Shown: piece after piece, positions 1 through 9,416 of the stretch | Numbering within the stretch: the first letter of the stretch is position 1 | Layout: each line of letters begins with the position of its first letter | NCBI RefSeq assembly: GCF_000281045.1 | Contig: NW_008246097.1 | Span: 640,490 to 682,733 of the forward strand | Reading direction: 5' to 3' | Length of the DNA stretch: 42,244 bases | Source of the DNA: Saprolegnia diclina VS20 | Lineage: Eukaryota > Oomycota > Saprolegniomycetes > Saprolegniales > Saprolegniaceae | Notes under the pieces: generated by a model | The model's database searches: none | What the model was told of the DNA's origin: nothing | What the model saw: the letters and a program-made list of their open reading frames with translations, nothing else | Program-made: the position numbers and the translations under genes

Positions 1-95
1 CTTGCAGCGCCGCAAGCAACTTGGATTGACGATCGCGCGTCGAGGTTGTAGCATATCGGCGGGTGCTCGAGCGCGTCCAAGCACTGGTAGACCAT
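1..95. repeat. 95-bp direct repeat, left copy
   Basis: Base-for-base identical to 3500-3594 in the same orientation. The match stops abruptly after position 95. Because the left copy starts at the window edge, the duplicated segment may extend further left. It is GC-rich and looks coding on the minus strand rather than like a simple repeat. Confidence 0.95.
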
Positions 96-168
96 GTCGA
101 CACATTGACAGCGCATGAGGTCAAACGGACGTGGCAGCTCGACGTGCGACTTTGGCCATGAGCTCACG
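1..168 (-). CDS. Possible 3' part or internal exon of an unidentified gene running off the left edge
   Basis: One minus-strand frame stays open from about 168 down to the window edge. It reads as a plausible, non-repetitive protein, including the stretches ELPRPFDLMRCQCVDM and YQCLDALEHPPICYNLD. Codon third positions are GC-rich, as in the real genes nearby. Upstream the frame runs into the AT-rich hairpin at 187-240, where no start codon or clear splice site is visible. The family is not recognised. The last third is shared with the repeat copy at 3500-3594, where the same frame continues into unconvincing sequence, so that copy may be a broken duplicate. The call rests only on codon texture and frame openness. 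Confidence 0.28.
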
Positions 169-186
169 TCATATGACCTTCGTGTA

Positions 187-240
187 CATGGGTCAATAAT
201 AAATATTATTATTGTTCTTAATCTTTATTAATGACCCATG
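187..240. repeat. AT-rich inverted repeat (hairpin)
   Basis: Arms 187-203 (catgggtcaataataaa) and 224-240 are complementary at 16 of 17 positions around a 20-nt AT-rich loop. Both arms lie next to the word cgtgta (181-186 and 241-246, the latter as cgtgta after catg). The hairpin sits 120 bp upstream of the start of the 822-aa gene, in the only strongly AT-rich patch nearby. It could be a small MITE remnant, a replication- or transcription-related cruciform, or an RNA hairpin. Nothing in the sequence decides between these. Confidence 0.75.
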
Positions 241-359
241 CGTGTACTACGTCAGTCGTGTCGTTTCGGAAATCTACCGTATATATACGGTCGTAAATAC
301 GAATGCGATGGATAAATACGGTCAGTCGCCGCACTTTGGAAAGGTCGCGAAAAATCAGT

Positions 360-2828
360 ATGACCGCGGTCGACGACGGCTACCAGCGGGCCCTGCAACG
401 CGTGCAGCTGCGCAGTGCGTTCCACCGAACGGGATGGTGTCCGATGCCCAACCTCGTGGTGGCCGGCCGCCCCGTGCTGCTGACGCCGACGAGCACTGGC
501 GGCATGGCACCAGGCGTTGTCGAGGCCCGGAACGTCCAGGTCGACGCGACGTGGGAGGCCAACCTCGAGCACGCTGTGGCTCCTCTTGTGGCCCACGCCA
601 GTGGCGGCTTTAGTATTTCGCTTGCCCACGTCGTTGCCACAGCGCCACATGCGCCGCTACTCACACAGAAGCTCTCGGGCCGTCCCGGCAGCTTCGGCAC
701 GCTTGTCGTGCTCCTCGCCAGCACCGAGCCTGGAACGCAGCGATGGAGCGTCCACTCGCTCGGCAAGACGTTGCAATGGACCGTGCGCCCTTTGCAGTGG
801 TGTGCATTCTTTGGCCATGTCAAGCCGACCGCGCACTGTCTTGGGCGCTGCGTCTGCCTTGTGTACCATCTCATGGCGCCACTGCCTCGCCCGTTACCCA
901 TCGATAACACAGGCGCCATCCAGGAGTTCAAGGTCCTCGCTCAAGGCCACGTCGGCGACGACCCGTGCCTCATGTACGTGTGCGCAGGCGCGGCCTTCTC
1001 GGCCAAGGACGACGAGCTCGTCGAGGTTCTTCTGGACACCCACCAATATGACGTGGCGCGCGCCCACGGCTTCGACACCCCAGATGGCTTCACGCTGACG
1101 CGCGTCACTTGCTACGGACGATTGATTCTGCCGCGAATTCTCCTCGACTGCCTCGAGGGCCGCGTCGTGCGCCGCTGGTTCGGATCCGAGACCTCCCAGC
1201 CGTCGCCAGCTCTTCTCATCGTGTGGCCACGCAAGGCGCGTTTGCGTCTTTTGAGCATCCATAGCGTGCTGGACGCTCTGACGACCACATGCGGCCAGCG
1301 CCAGCTGCAAGCGTGCGCCACGGGCAAATTTGCCCGACAAGTCGACACGCCAAGTCTTCTCGACCGTATCCTGCGCAGCTTCCCCATCACGCCGATGCTG
1401 CACTCGTCGCTCGCACGCATCTTGGTGGCCAACCACTGCAAAACGACGCTGTGTTTATTTCTTGCCAAGCATTTCGTGCCAAGCCACGACGCGGGTGGTC
1501 TCTTGACAGCGATGCTGCGCGTGTACGACGTTTATGGCTGGACCGCGCTTGGCGCGTCCATTCTGGCGATGGTGCAGCGCTGCCACGCGCAGCTCGAGCA
1601 CGTTGTGTCGATGCTGTACGTCCTCTCTCGCCTTTCGGTGCGCCACCTCTTTGGCCACGCCGAGTACTTGAAGGCAGCGTACACGGCGTGCCTCGGCCAC
1701 CTCAAGATGCGTGTCGAGACGCCCTTTCTCGAGGACCCAGCCTCGTTTCTGGCGACCTTTTTGCGGCTCGAGCGCCAGGTCTACCCGCCGCACGTGTCGC
1801 CAGACGATCGCCACACGTGGTTTGCGTATCGCTTGCCGCGCGTCGCCTCGATGCTCATCGAGTCGTTCCAAGTCTGCCCGAATGCGCTCGTCGGCATCCT
1901 CTTGTCCAAGCCAGCGCTATCGCCCGTGCACGTGCTTGTGCCGGTGTTGGCGTCGCTCGACTTTCGACCGGCCAAGCTGCAGCTCGCCGTCCACAGCATG
2001 TATGGCCGCATGGTCGACACGCTGCATCGAGTGGGCAGCTACGCGGCGGCCTCTTTCCTGCACGTTCTCGATGCCGTGGGTCTTCTTGGTATGGAGTCGC
2101 CCCAGCTCTGGACGGACCTCGGTGTCGCCACTGTCCCGGTCCTCGCGACGCTCCTCGGGACATGGGGCCCTCTTCGGGAGGCAGACGTGACAGCTGACAT
2201 GCTGCTCACGGTCGCCAACTACTGCGTCGTTGAGATCCCCTTTCTCAATTGTATGCTCGAAGAGACGACAGCCGTGTGGTCCAACGCCCGCGACCTCTTC
2301 CCTCGCTATCCCAAGGCGACGTACGACGACACTGACGACTTGACACAGCACCTGCTGAAGGACGCTGTGGCGCTGGTGATCGCCAGCGGCGCGGTGCACA
2401 CGTTTGTCACCTCTGTGCATAGCTTCTTGGCCACACGACCCATTGCTTTCCGGTACCTCTCGGGCGTCATTCAGCTGGCTCGGGCACTGTCCATGCATGG
2501 CGCTCTCGGTGTGGGTCGTGCCATCGCAGAGGCCGCACTCACAACGGTCCACGCCGAGGTGGCCGCCTGGACGTGCTTTCTCGAGTGCGCGTGCATCCCA
2601 TGCACCGGTTTGCGCTTCTTCTTGAGCGACGCGCGCGAAGGTGTTTACGATATGGACGACATGGACGCCCCCCACGTCCGCACGTCTCTCTCGCTTTTGC
2701 CTGGCTGCGAGATTTTGCCGCACCACACGCTTCGCGTCGCCAAGGAGAACCACACCGACTACCCTGCGCTGGCCAGCATGATGATCCACGAACTCCGCGC
2801 CAGCGTCTCAAACTTGTCAGACATCTGA
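360..2828 (+). CDS. Uncharacterised 822-aa protein, single exon
   Basis: An uninterrupted frame of 823 codons with strong GC3 bias ends at TGA 2826-2828. I chose ATG 360 because it has A at -3. An in-frame ATG at 303 (adding 19 residues) has C at -3 and lies in AT-rich sequence. I see no signal peptide or clear membrane segment. The protein is rich in Leu, Val, His and Cys with helical, repeat-like middle and C-terminal parts, and there is no Walker, kinase, zinc-cluster or WD motif. The segment around residues 240-280 (TRVTCYGRLILPRILLDCLEG) is the most domain-like. I do not recognise the family; it may be lineage-specific. The gene is unusual in sitting inside a segment bracketed by a perfect 95-bp direct repeat and in having no introns while most neighbours have several. 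Confidence 0.8.
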   Translation: MTAVDDGYQRALQRVQLRSAFHRTGWCPMPNLVVAGRPVLLTPTSTGGMAPGVVEARNVQVDATWEANLEHAVAPLVAHASGGFSISLAHVVATAPHAPLLTQKLSGRPGSFGTLVVLLASTEPGTQRWSVHSLGKTLQWTVRPLQWCAFFGHVKPTAHCLGRCVCLVYHLMAPLPRPLPIDNTGAIQEFKVLAQGHVGDDPCLMYVCAGAAFSAKDDELVEVLLDTHQYDVARAHGFDTPDGFTLTRVTCYGRLILPRILLDCLEGRVVRRWFGSETSQPSPALLIVWPRKARLRLLSIHSVLDALTTTCGQRQLQACATGKFARQVDTPSLLDRILRSFPITPMLHSSLARILVANHCKTTLCLFLAKHFVPSHDAGGLLTAMLRVYDVYGWTALGASILAMVQRCHAQLEHVVSMLYVLSRLSVRHLFGHAEYLKAAYTACLGHLKMRVETPFLEDPASFLATFLRLERQVYPPHVSPDDRHTWFAYRLPRVASMLIESFQVCPNALVGILLSKPALSPVHVLVPVLASLDFRPAKLQLAVHSMYGRMVDTLHRVGSYAAASFLHVLDAVGLLGMESPQLWTDLGVATVPVLATLLGTWGPLREADVTADMLLTVANYCVVEIPFLNCMLEETTAVWSNARDLFPRYPKATYDDTDDLTQHLLKDAVALVIASGAVHTFVTSVHSFLATRPIAFRYLSGVIQLARALSMHGALGVGRAIAEAALTTVHAEVAAWTCFLECACIPCTGLRFFLSDAREGVYDMDDMDAPHVRTSLSLLPGCEILPHHTLRVAKENHTDYPALASMMIHELRASVSNLSDI

Positions 2829-4007
2829 GCCCATTCCATTTTGCAGATCTGAGTACCAGTAATAACAGCAAGCCGCAAGATTCTACAAGATTTGTTGTGA
2901 GCATACCATAGGAGTCAACATCGTGGCGCGAGCAAGTAGTACTTCCAGGTGCAGGAAGCGGACGTCGAGTTTTTGCAGTCTCGATAGAGTTGACAATTGG
3001 CTGGACAGTCATTTTGTGTTTAGCCTTGTCGACCCTAACCCGCCACGCCGCTGCCAATGGCTCGCGGTCAATCGAATCGTCTATTGCGACACTCGAGCGC
3101 CGTACAAGGTAAAAGACGTGCTCTGGGACTGTGCAACGTCGATTCTGCATCGTGCATTTTACACTTTGACGCCTTTACACGCGAAAAAACCGGCGATTTC
3201 ATTTCTCATTTTGCAGGGGTCCGCACCGCCGCCGGGTCGGGGTAGCCTTCGTGCTACGTCGGGGTGAGGAGATCGCAGCATTCGGCCCACAGGCTCTGCC
3301 ATCCTTACCGACGGCTGTCGCTCGCTTGCGCTGGTTTAGGCGTTTAGGAGCGTAGCACAGTCTAGTCGTGTAGCAAAGTAGCATCGCAGCGCCCATCCAT
3401 CATCGCATTCACTCGTTTGCATGCAACACATACCTCCATGCAGTAGTACTCGTTTCTCGACGACGATGGCGACAACAGCGACTCGTTGCTGCTCGCACCC
3501 TTGCAGCGCCGCAAGCAACTTGGATTGACGATCGCGCGTCGAGGTTGTAGCATATCGGCGGGTGCTCGAGCGCGTCCAAGCACTGGTAGACCATTACCAC
3601 GTCCTCCCTATCTCGGGGCGTACTACATCACGGAGCTGGCCTCTCGCTGCGTTCCAGTCAAGTAGCGACAAAATCGATCACGCGTCGACCGCCCAAGCCG
3701 ACGCTATAGCGCTTAACGACATTTGCCAAAGTATGTGCTCACCATTGCCTTCGTATTCTGGCAAAGACGAATAAGCCGCCAGCGTCGACAAAACTTATTG
3801 CGCCCTTCTTGCAGGGAAATTAGGCAAAGGCGAGAATGGGCTGCCCGCACGTTGTACCGCCTGCCAAGGTACTTGGAAGCTGGCGTTGCAAGCTGCAAGG
3901 TCAAGGTCACCACCGCACACGCGGCTTTTTGTGACGCGGCACGTAGCCTTGGCCAGCATGTAAATCGTCTTGCATACTTCTCCTTCTTCTTCAACGTCCC
4001 GAGATAA
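2829..4007. other. Intergenic, no supported gene
   Basis: No frame here has convincing coding character. It contains two similar pyrimidine/CATTTTGCAG words (2832-2846, just after a stop codon, and 3199-3216) and the right copy of the 95-bp direct repeat (3500-3594). Short frames at 3409-3600 on the minus strand and 3723-4007 on the plus strand are open, but neither has start context, domain or codon texture I would trust. Confidence 0.6.
3500..3594. repeat. 95-bp direct repeat, right copy
   Basis: Perfect copy of 1-95, same orientation, 3499 bp away. The right boundary coincides with the ATG (minus strand) of a short frame. Sequences beyond 95 and beyond 3594 are unrelated. Perfect identity suggests a recent duplication or an assembly overlap artefact. 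Confidence 0.95.
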
Positions 4008-7000
4008 CTAGGCTCCTGGCCGGCGCTGGAGGACAATGAGTCGGCGGTCCTCGGCACCAATCGCATTCCATAGCTTGCGGGGCGTGCGCATCACGGGCGG
4101 CATCGACGCGTGCGCGTCATGGAAAATCGGCGCCAATGGCGTCGGTGTGTCCTCCGCCACCAAACGCTCGACGGCTTTTCTACACCTGCGAGTGTCAGTG
4201 AACAACTGTGTGCGCAGATAAGAAGACAACGATGTGGTCTTGTGCGCTGGCTTGGCTTGGACGGGCACGCTCGGACGCAAGTGATCTCGCTTGTGCGACA
4301 ACCCTTTGGCGAGCTTCCTACAGAGTCGGTCTTGAGCGTGCAACCTCAGTGCCTCGATCTTTCGTACAAGGTCTTAAACTGCTGGGTGCGAACGTCATAG
4401 TGCCCCAGCGCCGGCAGCAGCGGGTCGTCCGGTGGCGGCTACCATTCATTGCATTTCATATATCCTCTCACATATCCTTGTCTACCTCGAATGCCATGGC
4501 GTCCGCTCTCAATGTGGTCGACGGGGTCGGCGGTTTTACCGGGCGAAGCACGGGTGGGCTGTAGACAAGAACATCTGCCGTCGGTGGCAGCGGTATGGGC
4601 ACTGGACGTCTGTGCCGCGGCGCGTGGCGCGTCACCGATGGAGCCTCGGAGACGGGCGGCGTTGGCGGGCGCTCGTTCACCAGCGCGCATTTCTCGAATG
4701 GATTACGGATGTAAATCGGGTCGTCCTCCGCGTCTTGGTCGCCACCGGCATCGACGGGTTCTTGGTTGGAAGCGGCTTCGTCCGTAGCGAGCTCGTCGTC
4801 GTATTCAGTGTCGAGGGACTCGAGGAGGGCGGCGGTGGACGGCGGCTCGAGCACGCGCGGCAGCGGCAGCTTTGTCGGAAGCACGTCGACCGCCACGAGC
4901 GTAAAGAGCTTCTCTAAAATGCCGACAAAGAGATCGCCCTGGGCGTTGGCAAAGCACATGCACGAGAGCGGCGTCGACATCTGCACTTCCCGCAGCAAGT
5001 TCTTGCTCTGATCCCAGACCTAATATACTCTCAGCTTTGGTACATCTACGAGGTGGAAGAGACAACGACGACCTTGATGCTCATGTCAAAGCTGGTCGTG
5101 GCGCAAAGGTGCAGCTCGTCCGAGCAGTCGGCGGCAATCACCATGGACGAGTGGTTGACTTCGGACGAGATCAGTTTGGGCTACGACCATTTCGATGCTC
5201 AAGAAGACCAATTGGACGGTGTACCTCGGCATAAGCGAAATCGACAAAGTCGACGCGGCCGTCTTCAAAGCCACAGACAATATACTGCGCTGTGGGCGAG
5301 ACGCTCATACACGACGGCACTTCGCCGAGCGTGATCATCGCGAGGCGCGTCATGCGCGGTGCCGTGCGCCAGAGCCCGAGCGTCTTGTCGAGCGCAAAGC
5401 TCACGAGCGTCGCTGTCGATGTACTCGTAAACGCAAGGTGCGTGATCGGTGCCGTGTGGCCGGGTTGCAGCAGCGCTTCGTCCAGTGACGCGTGTATGGA
5501 CGAGCTAAAGAGGAGCTCGCCTTTGTCCGAGCCGCACGCGAGCCAGTGGACACCCATTTCGACTTCGAGCACGGCTTGGGCAAGGTAGTCGGTACGGGAT
5601 TTCTGCACCAGCGCGTTGCGCCGACCGGCGTCCGTGCGCTGCGTGGGCAAGTGGAAGATCGGCGGCGCCAAGACGCAGCAAATCGCCTTCACGATGCGGT
5701 TCTCAATCTCAATGCATCGGACCGGCGTCGTCACGTCGAGCGCCACGTCGTAGACCGCAACGCGATTTTTGAGTAAAATGTACAAAATGTCCACATACGG
5801 GTTGTACGCGATACCAATGACGTCTTGGAGAACCGCTTCGTCCGGCGTCCACGTTGCCGACGGTGTGGTCATGCGCCGCGTCGCATAAATGCGCACCGAC
5901 CGGTCCTGGCACATGCTCACCACGTGGTTCTCGCTCCACACCGAGTGGTCGTCGCCCGGCGTCGTCGGCGGGCCTGGTGTCGTTAACGGTCGAGATACGC
6001 CCGCGGCCATGAGGTGGATTGGGATCTGAGACACCTTGCGCCGCATGGCGGGCGGCCGCGGGTTCGAGGACGGCTTGTGCCGCTGTTTTTTGCCCGGTGC
6101 GAGCGCCCGAAAGAGAATCGCGAGTGGCGACGCCGTCGCACTGTGCTCTTTGAGCGTGTACTTGAGTAATAGCAGGCGCATCGCTTGGCGCGACTGGACC
6201 GCAAAGACGATCGGGTTGGTCTTGGGCACGAGAAAGAGACCCGCGACGGGGGCGTCCATGCGAATTTGGTGAATGTTGCGAAGGAGGTCGAGGTCCCACA
6301 TACGAATGGTGCCATCGAGGGACCTAGTTCATATCGACAATTATGTACAAGCAAAACCCAATGAAAGTTACGAGGAGAAAACACTCTGCGAGACGTCGTC
6401 GAACGCGAGGCCCGTGATGGGCTTGGTGTGGTCCTTGAAGACTGCGAGGGTCGAGCGCGGGTACAAGGTCGCGACGTAAATCGAACCGTCCATGCAGCCG
6501 ACTACGATCGCCTTTTGCTTGTAGACAACAAAGTCGGTGATGGCGCCGTTGACATTCTTCACTAATTTCTTGATCGTCTCCAGGTGCGTGTTGTCGACGA
6601 GGCTGTAGACATGAACGGCGTTGTTGGACAAGAAGTAGACGCGGTCGAGATCAAGCTTCATGCGCTGAACCCACGTCGTGCCCGTCTTCGTAAACGCATC
6701 GCTCGCGGCGACTTGGTATGTTGGGTTGCGCAGCGTCTGGCCCTCGTGCTCGTACCTACGGGTAGCCGTTGGTTCCGGCGAGCCGTCGACGAAGGATACC
6801 CGTCCCAGTCCTTGCCGCGGAGGACCCACGCGCCGCAGCCGTCGACGCCGCCCGTTAGAATGCGCTGGCGAGGCTCATCGAATGCGAGACAGAGAATACT
6901 TGCGCGGTGCGTAAAGACGACCGCGAGTTCGTCCATGTGCTCGTCGTAGAAGCGCAGCGCGCCGTCGAGGCAGCTCGCCACGTACAAGTTGCGCGACGGA

Positions 7001-7244
7001 ATGTACTCGATCGTTTGCACCAAGTTAGTTGTACGCGCCGGCAAGGCCACACTACGTATTTCGCCGTCGCGGTGCCATAGCTTGAGACTGCGTTCGTCTA
7101 CAGCCCGGTCGCCTGAGCCAAATTGAGATACGACGACAGAGTACCAGAGTTCGCAAAGCGGTCAAAGCGGTCGTTGTAGCAGAACGCGTTGATCGTCGAG
7201 CTGTGAATGACTTGGGCCAGCTCCTCGATGACCACGCCTTGCAT
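4008..7244 (-). CDS. WD40-repeat protein, 7 exons, about 989 aa
   Basis: Minus-strand exons are 7145-7244, 6800-7112, 6372-6755, 5225-6323, 5073-5180, 4486-5019 and 4008-4438, joined across GT-AG introns of 32 to 53 nt. ATG 7244 has A at -3. WD40 blades are visible as DGALRFYDEHMDE, DGSIYVATLYPR, DGTIRMWDLDLLRN, DKTLGLWRTAP, DGRVDFVDF and DMSIKVWDQSKN, so one or two beta-propellers fill roughly residues 1-700. An acidic, Pro-rich linker follows, then a basic, probably coiled-coil tail (DLVRKIEALRLHAQDRL). This is a scaffold-type protein; the partner is unknown, and I cannot tell a ciliary from a trafficking role. The exon 5 donor is GTCGTC, a weak GT site. The last exon needs one extra base near 4371-4375 to join QQFK to DLVRKIE, and total exon length is one short of a multiple of three, which fits a single missing base. 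The gene is divergent from the next gene across 318 bp. Confidence 0.82.
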
Positions 7245-7562
7245 CGTATGGACTGGCTAGCAGTTTCGTAACAGGGTGGCGCGACGGGGTAGTAACGCAT
7301 AGAGACACTTATTTCTCGCCGCATCACGCTGCCACGTCATCGCGCCGCCTTGCGAGGGGAAGCTGCCGCCAGTTCAATGCAGTGGCAAATCACAAACTCT
7401 ACACAGCAAAAAGGACGAGGTGGAGTACTAGGGACCATAGCATCGATGAGCAAGAGCCTTTGCATAGTGAGCACAGCGACGGTCTCTAACGGTATATTAA
7501 CGTTTGTAACACTTTGAAAGATCGGCAAACGTTCACGTAAAATCCACCAATGGCATCGCCGC
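7245..7562. promoter_or_regulatory. Shared upstream region of two divergent genes
   Basis: These 318 bp separate the ATG of the WD40 gene (minus) from the ATG of the longin-like gene (plus). The right half is more AT-rich. I see no TATA box or obvious CCAAT box, so the bidirectional promoter role is inferred from position only. Confidence 0.45.
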
Positions 7563-9346
7563 ATGCCACTTGCGATCTTTGGCCGTCCGATGCTCATTGC
7601 CGTCGTCTTGGACGTCGTCCACAAGGAAGGCGAGGACAACCTCCTGTACGTGAGCACCAAGTCGGGCTGTGACGCACTCTTGCCGCTGCGCGGCGTCGTG
7701 GCTGCTGCGGCTGGCGCGGCGCGGACACTCTTTCGAGAACGCATTCAAAGCTGCACGTTTGCGCCGGGGGTGTGCGCCGCCTACGTCGACGACGGCGACC
7801 TCCTCTTCGTCCTCTTGCAAGACGGAGACGACGGCTCGATCTCGTGGCTACAAGCTTGCGCGATCAACTGCTACGAGTTTCTACAGAGCGCGTTTGGCCC
7901 GCCCGGCGTCAAGTGCTGCGACTGGACCAAGCAGTCGGCGGCCGTCGACGACGTTGTCACCCAGTGGATTGCCGCCGTCGCGCACGGTGCGGTCTCTCGC
8001 CTTCAACACCAAGACATCGACGTGGGCATAGAACGGGGCATGGTCTGGCGAACATTGTTCCCCCATTCGACGCCGGCGCGCCGCCTGCCGTGGAGCACTC
8101 TCGTACATCGACACCAGCGCATGCAGCCATGTACCACGAGCTTTGTAGATGGAGATACACGGACCGCAGTACCTCAACGTTGCCGAACTGGTCTCGAAAT
8201 TCCTGTCGCACCTCGTACGCATTATGCATGTAACTAGCCAAGCTGTGGGCGTCCGATCGGCGTCCTCCTCTGCTATGCGTATCAGCGTCTACCACGATAT
8301 TTTGCTTGCAGCAACCGCTTCTACTAGGCAGCAGGTCGTGCTCTCGACCTTTGGCGCTGCCACCACGCGACTTCTCCACCAGTGGGCTCTCTTTTACGGT
8401 AGCCTTTCCCACTACGATACGTCTGAGAGAGCGAGCAGTGCGCGCCGGAGCCTGTCATGTCCGACACATCAACGTCCTCGACGACGCCGCGCACGAAGTC
8501 GTGGGTCGCATACTGACGCTGCTCTGTCATGGCGCGGTACACAAAGCGAGTTGTATCTCTTGCTGCATGCTTGGTGGTGCGTAGTGGGCGTTGCTCGTGC
8601 TCGACCCGATCACGGACAACCCTCCGTCGACCGAATTCGACGCAAGCGCAACTACGCACGGTCTTTCGCTCATCTGGCATAGGACCTCCTTGTGCGACTC
8701 GAGACAGCCTTTGGGCATCAGCTCGCGACCGAGGCTCCACTCATCGTCCTGCCGCCGCCGCACGCTAACGCGTACCTGCATGTGCTGCGTTGGAGCAAAG
8801 TGCATTTCCGCTTTCACGAGCAAGCGCCCATGAAAGCTTGCGCATTGGTCGACGCCGCGTGGACTCGCTGCGTTGAGAGCATGCGTGCGCGGTATGCAGT
8901 GGCCGAGGTACGCGTCCGTCGATCCGCGCGCATGGGCTCAGCGGCTGGGTTCAGGACGCTCATCGTATCGCCACGTCTCCGTTCATGGAGCACCCGGAAG
9001 CCCCGCTTGCGGACGACACGGCGTGGATGCTGCATGTCGCAGTGCCCAGCGACGATGGCGAAGACGTTGGCGGCAGCGGGTACGACCGCGGTCTCTTTCC
9101 CCCGAGTAGTTCGCTCTACCGCCCGAGCCCCGTGCTGTCGCAGCGCATCTCGACCCAGGCGCGTCGCCTGCGCGTCAAAACGTCGCAAGACGCGCTGTGG
9201 GTGCGCGCGTATGGGATTCTCGTCGCCTTGCATTGGCTAACATCAAGCCTAGCTTTCACGGGGCCGACCATGATGTCTACGTGTGCTACGACGCGTCGAC
9301 ACCGCACCATGTTCTGGAGGCAGCATGCACCGTCCAAGGCGAGTGA
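7563..9346 (+). CDS. Multi-exon protein, tentatively longin-domain (FUZ/HPS1/MON1-like)
   Basis: Well-supported exons are 7563-8102, 8149-8398, 8439-8536, 8683-8907 and 8955 to about 9230, with introns of 40 to 47 nt that keep frame. Exon 1 has the alternating hydrophobic layout of a longin fold: LIAVVLDVVHKEG, then LLYVSTKSGC, then GDLLFVLLQDGDD and a helix with CYEFLQSAFG. That resembles the first longin domain of FUZ, HPS1 or MON1 proteins, but I have no diagnostic motif. The stretch 8537-8682 is called intron, yet contains a coding-looking run (WALLVLDPITDNPPS, from 8585) that I cannot splice in frame. Near 9230 the frame must change to reach the sensible end FHGADHDVYVCYDAST and TGA 9344-9346. 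Either a short intron is hidden there or the assembly has base errors. If the longin reading is right, the protein would act as a small-GTPase exchange or trafficking subunit. Confidence 0.55.
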
Positions 9347-9416
9347 CCGGTCGATTGAAAAAAGGATCAAGTTGATAGATAAAACTACAGTGCTAAACTG
9401 GAGATCAGAACCCGAG

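Noticed and set aside
187-240. Hairpin read as a bacterial intrinsic terminator
   Set aside because: The window is eukaryotic by its spliceosomal introns, and the stem is AT-rich without a T tract.
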